Origin: Psychrobacter immobilis
GTDB lineage: Bacteria > Pseudomonadota > Gammaproteobacteria > Pseudomonadales > Moraxellaceae
Length of the DNA: 64,000 nucleotides
Assembly: GCF_904846175.1 (NCBI RefSeq)
Contig: NZ_CAJGZM010000001.1
Span: 1 to 64,000 of the forward strand
Direction: 5' to 3'
The position numbers were made by a program, and so were the translations under genes. The stretch's first letter is position 1, and each line of letters opens with the position of its first letter. Shown here piece by piece: positions 1-7,570 of the stretch. The notes beneath the pieces are model-generated. The model saw only the letters and a program-made list of their open reading frames with translations, searched no databases and was not told where the DNA came from.

Positions 1-639
1 GTCCTGTTGATCCATCGTTGGCTGACTTATTACTACAAAGCGCGCACTATTACTTTCTAAGTCATGAGAATCTGAATCACGGAATAACGTATTCTGCGCC
101 GCTCGTTTAAAATCATCTTCACTCAGCATTGTTTTAACCTTTATCATCCCTATTTCTCCATCAGTATTTTGCATCTCATTTTGAGTTTCAATAAACTGAG
201 TAATGGACTTAGGATTGGGTGCGGCTGCTGCATTCACTTGATTGGCTGATACCTTATCCTTGACGAATGAAGCTGATACACTATCAGTTGCTAGTGATAT
301 ATTGGAATTTTTTGCGAGTAAATAATCGAAGGCAAATACAGCAAGTAAGAAAACGGCGCAAAAAACACTAATGACGCTGAGAAATTTGGTGTTATTAAAC
401 GACCTACTCTTATTAATTTTAGCAGCGTAGATAGAGACCTGAGGTTTTGAGTCGTTTACAGCCTTTTGCGTGGTTTGATGCATCATTTGCTGCATATAGC
501 GCTCGTATGGGCGACGCATACGCTTACGACCCTCGACATTTAAAATAACGTCATTACTATTAAGGCTACTACTAGGCAGCTTTGTAGCGATATCAGGATT
601 CATGTCATTACTTGAGGGGCTCATCAGTACCGTATCCAT
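1..639 (-). CDS. Membrane-anchored hypothetical protein, C-terminus outside window
   Basis: Reading the minus strand from the ATG at 639 gives an open frame of 213 codons that runs off the window start, so the C-terminus is missing. The N-terminal part is basic and carries RRPYERYMQQM. A single hydrophobic segment of about 20 residues (FLSVISVFCAVFLLAVFAF) follows near residue 95, and then comes a polar Ser/Ala/Asn-rich region. The last visible part contains EDDFKRAAQNTLFRDSD. The gene downstream on the same strand order (788-1744) has the same architecture and a matching DF..x..Q.TLFR motif, so these are tandem paralogues. The topology suggests a cytoplasmic N-terminus and a periplasmic tail. 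I do not recognise a family and propose no function. Confidence 0.7.
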   Translation of the reverse strand, partial: MDTVLMSPSSNDMNPDIATKLPSSSLNSNDVILNVEGRKRMRRPYERYMQQMMHQTTQKAVNDSKPQVSIYAAKINKSRSFNNTKFLSVISVFCAVFLLAVFAFDYLLAKNSNISLATDSVSASFVKDKVSANQVNAAAAPNPKSITQFIETQNEMQNTDGEIGMIKVKTMLSEDDFKRAAQNTLFRDSDSHDLESNSARFVVISQPTMDQQD

Positions 640-787
640 ATATGTTATTAGCAGTATATATCCGCGTCTATATCTGATGATACGTAACCTTTGATACGAT
701 GCAACGGTTTTTGGTATGAGCGTTAAGATTACCGGATAAACGGTATCAAAACACTGATTTAGGGCCTTTTTAGTAAATTAGGCATAG

Positions 788-1744
788 TTAATCATTGGTC
801 TCACGAAATAATGTACTTTGTGACTCTTCTCTAAAATCTTCATAGGTAATGGCAGGTTCAGACTTTGATTCATTCTCAGCGGTAGTCTTATCCTCATTGC
901 TAGAGTTTTTATTATTGGTACTTGGCGCAGTGCTTTTAGAGTCTACAGTCGATTGATTGCTAGTATCAGCAGAAGCTTTATTAGGGTTTTTGTTTTCTTG
1001 TCCATTATTAGCAACAGGCGTCTCATTTGCTGTATTTACTTTATCACTATTATTACTAACAACTGTATCAGTGGCAGGCGGTGTTGTTGACAGAAAACCG
1101 GCAAAGATAAGCGTCAATACGACCGCAGCAATTAATAATGAGCCAACAATCATCCCGATGATGAGTGGTTTTTTGCTACTTGCCAGCTTAGCATTTTTTG
1201 CTGAGATAAGTTTGGTTGGGCTTTGTGCAGATAAATCATCGATGTTAATCTTTTCTTGATCGAGATCTTCAATGTTGTCATAGCTTTGTTTCGTACTATT
1301 TAAAGGTGCCTTATCTAAGGAATCTATAGGAGAAAACGACGCAGAATCTCTTGCAGTAGTGTTGTTAGCCGTATCTGCATACTCATCATTTTCATCGGAG
1401 AAATCTAAATGAACGCCCGTACTTGAGGCGTTTGTTCCCTGTAGACTTGTCTCTTGCTGTAGCTCATCTTGCTGGCTAGCAAATAACTCTAGCTCTGCGG
1501 CGCTCAACGGCTCGTATGATGACAGTTTATTGGCATTTTTTAACAGTTTTAATACTGCTTGCTTGCCTTCATTACTATTATCTTGCTCATGATTGCTATT
1601 ATCGGTGCTGTCTACATTTTCAACACGCGTGATAAAACGCTCATAAATATTGTCTTTACGCGAACGTCTTCGTGGCTTAGCATTAGCAATTTTAGCTAAG
1701 TTTGCCTCTAGATCAGCGCTTTTCTTGCTTTTTTTATCGCTCAT
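788..1744 (-). CDS. Membrane-anchored low-complexity hypothetical protein
   Basis: The protein has 318 residues. It has a Lys/Arg-rich N-terminus with NIYERFITRVE near residue 35, a long Asp/Ser/Asn-rich cytoplasmic stretch, one transmembrane helix at about 195-220 (PLIIGMIVGSLLIAAVVLTLI), and then a roughly 75-residue Asn/Ser/Thr/Lys-rich tail ending YEDFREESQSTLFRETND. The shared YER(F/Y) and DF(R/K)xxxQxTLFR motifs link it to the neighbour at 1-639. The single-span layout resembles membrane-tethered linker proteins, but no enzymatic motif is visible. The gene is divergent from the LysR gene at 2001, with 256 bases between them. Function unknown. Confidence 0.75.
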   Translation of the reverse strand: MSDKKSKKSADLEANLAKIANAKPRRRSRKDNIYERFITRVENVDSTDNSNHEQDNSNEGKQAVLKLLKNANKLSSYEPLSAAELELFASQQDELQQETSLQGTNASSTGVHLDFSDENDEYADTANNTTARDSASFSPIDSLDKAPLNSTKQSYDNIEDLDQEKINIDDLSAQSPTKLISAKNAKLASSKKPLIIGMIVGSLLIAAVVLTLIFAGFLSTTPPATDTVVSNNSDKVNTANETPVANNGQENKNPNKASADTSNQSTVDSKSTAPSTNNKNSSNEDKTTAENESKSEPAITYEDFREESQSTLFRETND

Positions 1745-1962
1745 GAAGTGATACCAGAACAGTTAATGCCACGAATAATAGATGATTGCTAGAATTAGGT
1801 TAAAAATGTCTTGTTGGTACGCGTTGTTTGTATGGCTAATTTACAGGAATTGTTTGCTAAATTGTAACACTATCGTTACCCCACAATATAGTGGGTCGCC
1901 TTCTCTCCTTCAAGTATAATTTACGTTTGTTTATTTTAGTTGTATAAACGTCACAAAATACC

Positions 1963-1976
1963 CGCTTAAATAAGCG
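1963..1976. promoter_or_regulatory. Palindrome upstream of LysR gene
   Basis: CGCTTAAATAAGCG is a perfect 14-base palindrome 24 bases before the LysR start codon. A second, looser repeat (ACGTTT at 1924-1929 and AAACGT at 1946-1951) and a TATAAT at 1915-1920 lie just upstream. The position fits an autoregulatory operator, a common arrangement for LysR genes, but nothing in the sequence proves binding. Confidence 0.35.
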
Positions 1977-2000
1977 TTATAGACAGATGAGCATCACAAT

Positions 2001-3059
2001 ATGGATTTAAAACAGCTCAATGCTTTTATTGCTATTGCTGATTGTAAAAGCTTTAGCGCCGCTGCCACTAATACTGGATTATCACAGCCGACGCTTAGCC
2101 GGTTGCTCAAGCAGCTTGAGACTGATATGGGTGTAGAATTGGTTGATCGTTATCATAGACCGCTCCATCTGACAGAAGCGGGTATATTCTTTTACGATAA
2201 AATCAGTACGATACTGACAGAGATTGACACCGTCACCATTATGACCCAACGCTTATCAGAGCCAAGCACGGCTTTAAATATTGGCTTTGTACCATCGGTG
2301 CTGTACGGCTTACTACCCGAAGTTATCGCTAAGCTCAAGCAGTCTAATCCCGATATTGAGGTAAATCTCAAGGACATCAGCTCCTATCAGCAAACTGATG
2401 CCTTAAAAACGGGTGAGATTGACATAGGTTTTGGGCGCTTTGCCCATCAAGATCCTTGGATTCAGCAGATATTATTACGTCATGAGCGTTATATGGTGGC
2501 GCTTCCTAAAGCGCATGCGCTCGCTCATATTAATGAACAACGCCTGATTGATTTGGCAAATAATCGTTTGATTTTATATCATCAAACTCACCTGCCTATA
2601 TCGACGACAGCCCAACCTATTAACTCTTCTATTAGGAGTAGCTCTACTAATAACGCTACTAAGCCTCTAACTACCAACGATAAAAGCCGTGACCAAAATA
2701 AGCTGTCTTCTACCGAGCAGGCTTCTTTTGAGCCGGTAACTGAACCTTTGCTGCATCTATTTGCTCAATATGGCATCTCACCATTTATGACCACCACCGT
2801 CAGTGATTTACAAGTAGCACTCGGCTTGGTTGCCGCTGGTGAAGGCATTACCTTGGTACCTGCCAGCCTAAAAACCGTACGCACCGAGCAGATCGTCTAT
2901 CGAAGCCTGCTGCATGAAAATGCCACCTCTCCTATTTACCTGCATACCCTTAAAGACTTTGTCCATCCTAAAATACCTGACTTGCTTGGCGCAATTTATC
3001 AAGTATATGAGCGCCGCGGTATCACTTATCGTAAGCAAAGTTTTACCTTACAGCGTTAA
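2001..3059 (+). CDS. LysR-family transcriptional regulator
   Basis: The protein has 352 residues. Residues 1-60 are a typical LysR winged helix-turn-helix (MDLKQLNAFIAIADCKSFSA, then SQPTLSRLLKQLE). The periplasmic-binding-protein-like effector domain follows (LNIGFVPSVLYGLLPEVIAK, later VALGLVAAGEGITLVPAS), which is closest in feel to the CatM/BenM type. LysR proteins are usually about 300 residues; the excess here is a Ser/Thr/Asn-rich stretch at about 205-245 inside the effector domain. The gene lies directly upstream of an NRAMP-like transporter and the prp genes in the same direction, so it may control them. Members of the prp locus in other bacteria are more often controlled by PrpR or GntR proteins, so the target is an inference. 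The start has only a weak GATGAG ribosome site. Confidence 0.9.
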   Translation: MDLKQLNAFIAIADCKSFSAAATNTGLSQPTLSRLLKQLETDMGVELVDRYHRPLHLTEAGIFFYDKISTILTEIDTVTIMTQRLSEPSTALNIGFVPSVLYGLLPEVIAKLKQSNPDIEVNLKDISSYQQTDALKTGEIDIGFGRFAHQDPWIQQILLRHERYMVALPKAHALAHINEQRLIDLANNRLILYHQTHLPISTTAQPINSSIRSSSTNNATKPLTTNDKSRDQNKLSSTEQASFEPVTEPLLHLFAQYGISPFMTTTVSDLQVALGLVAAGEGITLVPASLKTVRTEQIVYRSLLHENATSPIYLHTLKDFVHPKIPDLLGAIYQVYERRGITYRKQSFTLQR

Positions 3060-3238
3060 AGCGCATTAAACCGTTGTAAATGGCGCCAAGTGGCAGATAT
3101 CGGTGGCGGATTGTGTTATAAAGAACCGGCAAAAAATACATAGCCCTAACCCTTGATATTCTTAGCTTCTTATGCTAACTATCGAGAATGGGCATACAAA
3201 CAAATAGTAATAATAATCTTAATAATCATTCTCCTGTA

Positions 3239-3328
3239 TAGCATCGTTATGCTAAAGTCGATACAAGGTGAATCGTTTTATATTTAGCATTATAAAATAG
3301 CCGCTATAAAAATTGTATAAAACGATTC
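3239..3328. promoter_or_regulatory. Two inverted repeats upstream of NRAMP-like gene
   Basis: TAGCATCGTTATGCTA at 3239-3254 is a perfect 6-4-6 inverted repeat. GAATCGTTTTATA at 3270-3282 is repeated exactly in inverted form as TATAAAACGATTC at 3316-3328, with a 33-base spacer. They sit in a 337-base non-coding gap, 69 to 158 bases before the transporter start. They are candidate operator sites, perhaps for the adjacent LysR protein. The long perfect arms could also form an mRNA stem. No riboswitch class is recognised. Confidence 0.4.
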
Positions 3329-3396
3329 TCTAACGATCACTGGCAAACTGACACAGGTAAGTGATGATTTGCCGTATTAACCATTTCGAGGTATTC

Positions 3397-4683
3397 ATGT
3401 CCACACAACCACTCAATAACCCAGCTGCCACTAACGATACCGTTACTCCGCAGCAAGAAGGCTTTAGCTGGCGAATTTTCGGTCCCGGTATTTTGATGGC
3501 GACCGCTGCTATCGGTGGCTCACATTTGATTTCATCGACACAGGCTGGTGCAATATATGGCTGGCAGCTGGCGATTATGATTATTTTAGCCAACGTCTTC
3601 AAGTATCCGTTCTTCCGCTTTGCCACTGATTATGTCTACGATACCGGCGAGAGTTTAATCGCAGGCTATGCCAAACGCTCAAAAGCCTATCTCTGGATTT
3701 ATTTTATCCTATCCATTTTATCGGCTGTGATTAGTACGGGTGCAGTGACATTGCTTGCTGCCGTGATATTGGGCTTTATGCTGCCCGCATCTGTAGGACT
3801 ATCAAGTATTACCTTAGCTGTCATCATCGTTGCGGTATGTTGGTTTTTTCTGATTGCTGGTCATTATAAGTTGCTTGACGGCGTCACTAAGTGGATTATG
3901 ATTGCGCTCGTATCCGCAACCGTGTTGGCGGTGATGATTGCTGCTGGTAAGCCGACAGTGATGGTGGCGGATTTTGTCCCTGCCTCTCCTTGGAATCTAG
4001 CGACTTTAGGGTTTGTTGTGGCATTGATGGGTTGGATGCCAGCACCACTTGAGTTTGCTGCCATCACCTCGATGTGGACATCAGCCAAGAGAAAAGCTGA
4101 CAATACCACTCACCGTCAGGGTTTGCTGGATTTCAATGTGGGTTTCCTAGTGTCTGCTATTTTAGCCTTGTTCTTTTTAGCGTTAGGTGTTTTCGTGCAA
4201 TACGGCTCAGGTCAAGAGATTCAAACCGCAGGTGTCGCTTATATTGATCAGCTTATCAATATGTATACCGCCACTATCGGTGAATGGTCAAGGCTACTGG
4301 TCGCCTTCGTCGCCTTTATGTGTATGTTTGGCACAACGATTACCTGTGCGGACGGTTATGGTCGTGCTAATGCCGAATGCTGGCGTCTACTAAAAGGTGA
4401 AGATGAGATCAACAAAAAGCAAATCGCCTTTTGGACCACTTATGCTATCGGTGGCGGTCTGGTGATTATTAGCTTCTTTGCCGGACAATTAGGCGCTATG
4501 TTGAAGTTTGCGATGATATCAGCCTTTATATCCGCGCCTATCTTTGGGTGGTTAAACTACTCGCTAGTGAAAAACCATAAAAAACTATCAGCCGGTATGA
4601 ATGCCTATTCGATAGCAAGCCTTGTATTTTTAGGTGGCTTTACCTTGTTATTCCTAGCCAACCTTGCTGGTATCCTTGGTTAG
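3397..4683 (+). CDS. NRAMP-superfamily membrane transporter, atypical
   Basis: The protein has about 428 residues and 10-11 hydrophobic helices, and belongs to the NRAMP/MntH superfamily. The usual first-helix metal motif DPGN is absent: the equivalent stretch reads AAIGGSHLISSTQAG. The helix-6 region reads MGWMPAPLE instead of the MPH motif. This suggests a diverged subfamily that may not carry Mn/Fe. The ATG at 3397 is preferred over an upstream GTG at 3361 because GAGG lies five bases before it and the homologous region starts later. It follows the LysR gene and precedes prpB across a terminator, so a link with propionate metabolism is plausible but unproven. Substrate unknown. Confidence 0.8.
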   Translation: MSTQPLNNPAATNDTVTPQQEGFSWRIFGPGILMATAAIGGSHLISSTQAGAIYGWQLAIMIILANVFKYPFFRFATDYVYDTGESLIAGYAKRSKAYLWIYFILSILSAVISTGAVTLLAAVILGFMLPASVGLSSITLAVIIVAVCWFFLIAGHYKLLDGVTKWIMIALVSATVLAVMIAAGKPTVMVADFVPASPWNLATLGFVVALMGWMPAPLEFAAITSMWTSAKRKADNTTHRQGLLDFNVGFLVSAILALFFLALGVFVQYGSGQEIQTAGVAYIDQLINMYTATIGEWSRLLVAFVAFMCMFGTTITCADGYGRANAECWRLLKGEDEINKKQIAFWTTYAIGGGLVIISFFAGQLGAMLKFAMISAFISAPIFGWLNYSLVKNHKKLSAGMNAYSIASLVFLGGFTLLFLANLAGILG

Positions 4684-4730
4684 TGCGGGTTAATTTTGAT
4701 TAAAATATCGTTATAAAGCCTTTTATCATA

Positions 4731-4764
4731 AAAGCCCTTTTATCTCAGTTATCAGGGCTTTTTA
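4731..4764 (+). terminator. Intrinsic terminator after NRAMP-like gene
   Basis: AAAGCCC (4731-4737) pairs with GGGCTTT (4755-4761) around a 17-base loop, followed by more Ts. It lies 48 bases past the transporter stop and separates it from the prpB transcript. Confidence 0.65.
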
Positions 4765-4871
4765 TTGCTGAGTGCTATGGTCAGCCTTAACAAAGCCGGA
4801 ATAGACTAAAACAGAGCGATTTGTAACTAAATGTAAATAATAATATGGCTAAGATTTCATAACTTGAGCAA

Positions 4872-4922
4872 TATGAATAGTAATCTCAATAAATCTCTAG
4901 AAAATGGATATTACTATTCATA
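4872..4922. promoter_or_regulatory. 13-base perfect inverted repeat upstream of prpB
   Basis: TATGAATAGTAAT (4872-4884) is matched exactly by ATTACTATTCATA (4910-4922), 25 bases apart, in the AT-rich 320-base stretch before prpB. It lies about 90 bases upstream of a candidate promoter. It could be an operator for the prp operon, with two half-sites read by one dimer or by a looped tetramer. The regulator is unknown. Confidence 0.4.
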
Positions 4923-4991
4923 ATATGAATTATTTTATTAAAACTAATAAATATATTAAATATTATTAATTAATAGCAGTAAAACACCGCT

Positions 4992-5018
4992 TTGCAATCA
5001 TGGATAATTGGGTATAAT
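4992..5018 (+). promoter_or_regulatory. Candidate sigma-70 promoter for prpB
   Basis: TATAAT occurs at 5013-5018 with TTGCAA at 4992-4997, a 15-base spacer that is shorter than the ideal 17. It places the start of transcription near 5025 and gives a leader of about 60 bases before the prpB ATG. Its position argues against translation starting at the upstream TTG at 5008. Confidence 0.4.
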
Positions 5019-5085
5019 CAAGCACAACAATCTCATCCTTCTTCATCATATCGATAAGATTATCCCTCCACGTAAGGACTACGAC

Positions 5086-5976
5086 ATGACCTCATCAGCT
5101 GGCGCTCGCTTTCGCAGTGCAATGAAACAAAAAAACGATAATAACCAACCACTACAGATTGCCGGTGCGATTAATGCTTATACGGCTATGATGGCAACCC
5201 AAGTCGGTCATCAAGCTTTGTATCTCTCTGGTGCGGGCGTAGCCAACGCTTCATTTGGTCTGCCTGATTTGGGTATGACAAGCCTTGATAACGTCTTAGA
5301 AGATGCGCGCCGTATTACCGATGCGGTGGATACGCCGTTATTGGTCGATATCGACACCGGTTTTGGTGGTGCATTTAATATCGCTCAAACGATTAAGAAA
5401 ATGGAAAAAGCCGGCGTTGCAGCTGTGCATATCGAAGACCAAGTGGCGCAAAAACGCTGTGGCCATCGCCCAAATAAAGAAATCGTTAGCATCTCAGAGA
5501 TGGTTGATCGCTTAAAAGCAGCGCTTGATGCCAAGACGGATAAAGACTTTGTGGTGATGGCGCGTACGGACGCCCTATCTGTAGAAGGTCTTGATGCGGC
5601 TGTTGAACGTGCCGTTGCTTTTCAAGAAGCAGGTGCCGATATGATTTTTGCCGAAGCATTGACTGATATCGAGATGTACCGTAAGTTTACCGATGTATTG
5701 GATATTCCAGTCCTCGCAAATATGACTGAGTTTGGTCAGACTGACCTTTATACTACTGAGCAGTTATATGCGGTAGGTGTTGATATGGTGCTATACCCAT
5801 TATCAGCATTCCGTGCGATGAACAAAGCGGCATTAAACGTTTATCAGCATCTGCTTGATGATGGCACACAAGAAAAAGTCGTCGATACCATGCAAACGCG
5901 TATGGAGCTTTATGACTTCTTAAACTATCATGAGTTTGAGCAAACGCTAGATAAACTATTTGCCGATAGTAAGTAA
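5086..5976 (+). CDS. prpB: 2-methylisocitrate lyase
   Basis: The protein has 296 residues, the normal length. It cleaves 2-methylisocitrate to pyruvate and succinate, the last step of the methylcitrate cycle. Visible features are the Mg-binding aspartates in [11 protein letters not shown] (about 87-95) and the catalytic loop [10 protein letters not shown] with Cys125, both diagnostic of the isocitrate lyase/PEP mutase superfamily, PrpB branch. The ATG at 5086 is chosen because AAGG stands nine bases upstream and an earlier in-frame TTG falls in the promoter. It is the first gene of the prpB-prpC-acnD run. Confidence 0.95.
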   Translation: MTSSAGARFRSAMKQKNDNNQPLQIAGAINAYTAMMATQVGHQALYLSGAGVANASFGLPDLGMTSLDNVLEDARRITDAVDTPLLVDIDTGFGGAFNIAQTIKKMEKAGVAAVHIEDQVAQKRCGHRPNKEIVSISEMVDRLKAALDAKTDKDFVVMARTDALSVEGLDAAVERAVAFQEAGADMIFAEALTDIEMYRKFTDVLDIPVLANMTEFGQTDLYTTEQLYAVGVDMVLYPLSAFRAMNKAALNVYQHLLDDGTQEKVVDTMQTRMELYDFLNYHEFEQTLDKLFADSK

Positions 5977-6004
5977 GGACGGACAATCAATAATCATGCA
6001 AGTA

Positions 6005-6046
6005 AGTCATCAGCAAAATCATCGATATTTAATTTTACTGATGACT
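6005..6046 (+). promoter_or_regulatory. Stem-loop between prpB and prpC
   Basis: AGTCATCAGCAAAAT (6005-6019) pairs with ATTTTACTGATGACT (6032-6046) with one mismatch and a 12-base loop. No T-run follows directly, so it is more likely an mRNA processing or stabilising hairpin, or an attenuator, than a full terminator. Confidence 0.5.
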
Positions 6047-6112
6047 GTTTAATTATCGTTTAACCATTACTAGTATTTCACCCCAAAAGCTACCAACAAA
6101 AAGGAATTTATC

Positions 6113-7252
6113 ATGGCAGCACAAAACCAATCAGCAAAAGTATTGTCAGGCGCAGGTCTACGTGGTCAAGTCGCAGGCAAGACGGCTTTATCTACCGTTG
6201 GCAAATCAGGCTCTGGTCTGACGTATCGCGGTTATGACGTATCAGAACTTGCTGACAAATGTATTTTTGAAGAAGTGGCTTACTTATTGTTATATGGCAA
6301 CTTGCCAACCCAAAGTGAGCTTGATGCTTATCAGACCAAATTAAAAAGCTTACGTGGTTTGCCACAGCCATTAAAAGAAGTGCTTGAACGTATACCTGCT
6401 GCAGCGCATCCAATGGACGTATTACGTACCGGTTGCTCAATGCTCGGTAACTTAGAAACTGAAATGAGCTTTGATGAGGAAAACCATCAAGCAGATCGTA
6501 TGCTGGCGGCATTCCCATCAATCATCAACTATTGGTATCGCTTTAGCCATGACAACGTCCGTATTGAAACAGAAACGGATGATGACACGATTGGTGGTCA
6601 CTTTTTGCATCTGCTAAAGGGTGAGAAGCCAAACGAGCTCCATACCAAGGTCATGAACGTATCACTCATTCTTTATGCTGAGCATGAGTTTAATGCATCA
6701 ACCTTTACTGCTCGCGTTTGTGCCTCTACCTTGTCTGATATCCATTCTTGTATCACTGGGGCGATTGGCTCACTACGTGGTCACTTGCATGGCGGCGCGA
6801 ATGAAGCGGCAATGGATATGATTGAAGGCTTTAGCTCACCAGATGAAGCCGAAAAAGAGATGATGGCAATGCTGGCGCGTAAAGACAAAATCATGGGCTT
6901 TGGTCATGCCATCTACAGTGAATCTGATCCACGTAACGTTGTTATCAAAGGTTGGGCTGAAAAGCTCGCTGCTGACGTTGGTGATGAGGTGTTATATCCC
7001 GTATCAGTACGCTGTGAAGAAGTGATGTGGCGCGAGAAAAAACTGTTCTGTAATGCCGACTTTTTCCATGCTTCAGCCTATCACTTCATGGGTATTCCAA
7101 CCAAACTGTTCACGCCAATCTTTGTTTGCTCGCGTCTAACTGGTTGGGCAGCACATGTGTTTGAGCAACGCGCTAACAACCGTATCATTCGCCCAAGTGC
7201 GGAATATATCGGTGAAGAGTTGCGCCCAGTACCAGAGATAAGTGCGCGTTAA
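6113..7252 (+). CDS. prpC: 2-methylcitrate synthase
   Basis: The 379-residue citrate-synthase-fold enzyme condenses propionyl-CoA with oxaloacetate to 2-methylcitrate. Family signatures include GLTYRGYDVSELA near the N-terminus, the GHLHGGANEAAM active-site histidine region at about 224-235, GFGHAIYSESDPR at about 263-275 and the DFFHASAYHFMGIP region near 310-325 with the catalytic aspartate. The length is typical of PrpC rather than the longer hexameric citrate synthases. The AAGGA site before the ATG at 6113 is well placed. Its position between prpB and acnD makes the methylcitrate assignment secure. Confidence 0.95.
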   Translation: MAAQNQSAKVLSGAGLRGQVAGKTALSTVGKSGSGLTYRGYDVSELADKCIFEEVAYLLLYGNLPTQSELDAYQTKLKSLRGLPQPLKEVLERIPAAAHPMDVLRTGCSMLGNLETEMSFDEENHQADRMLAAFPSIINYWYRFSHDNVRIETETDDDTIGGHFLHLLKGEKPNELHTKVMNVSLILYAEHEFNASTFTARVCASTLSDIHSCITGAIGSLRGHLHGGANEAAMDMIEGFSSPDEAEKEMMAMLARKDKIMGFGHAIYSESDPRNVVIKGWAEKLAADVGDEVLYPVSVRCEEVMWREKKLFCNADFFHASAYHFMGIPTKLFTPIFVCSRLTGWAAHVFEQRANNRIIRPSAEYIGEELRPVPEISAR

Positions 7253-7273
7253 TCTATATAACCTATATAGATT
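7251..7273 (+). repeat. Hairpin at the prpC stop codon
   Basis: AATCTATATA and TATATAGATT form a perfect 10-base stem around a three-base loop, beginning at the stop codon of prpC. There is no T-run. A second hairpin (CGGTTAAG 7331-7338 with CTTAACCG 7356-7363) follows. They could stabilise or punctuate the message; the 318-base gap holds no gene. Confidence 0.5.
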
Positions 7274-7570
7274 AGCTATCTGGAATAAGGACTTACGCCA
7301 TATAAACCGTACTTAGTATAGAGAATTTAGCGGTTAAGTCAGCTATGTTGATTGGCTTAACCGTTAAACCTTCTTATAAGTTTAGACTGACTTTTACTCT
7401 AGTTAAATCCCGTTTTTTTAGTAAAGCTAAGTTTTTCGCGTTTAATAATAAGTGCTAGGTAGCGCATAGATAATGCTTTGCTAAAAGAACTGCCCTTTTT
7501 ATAAGAAAGTTATCAACAATCCTTTTATAAATAGCCCTCATTGCAACCAGCCAATAGCCAAAGGTGACTT

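Noticed and set aside
957..1259. A plus-strand frame of 100 codons opposite the membrane protein gene
   Set aside because: It is a shadow of the minus-strand gene, whose composition and motifs shared with its paralogue show that it is the real one.
5008..5085. A longer prpB start at the TTG at 5008
   Set aside because: It lies inside the likely promoter, and the ATG at 5086 has a ribosome site and gives the family-typical length.
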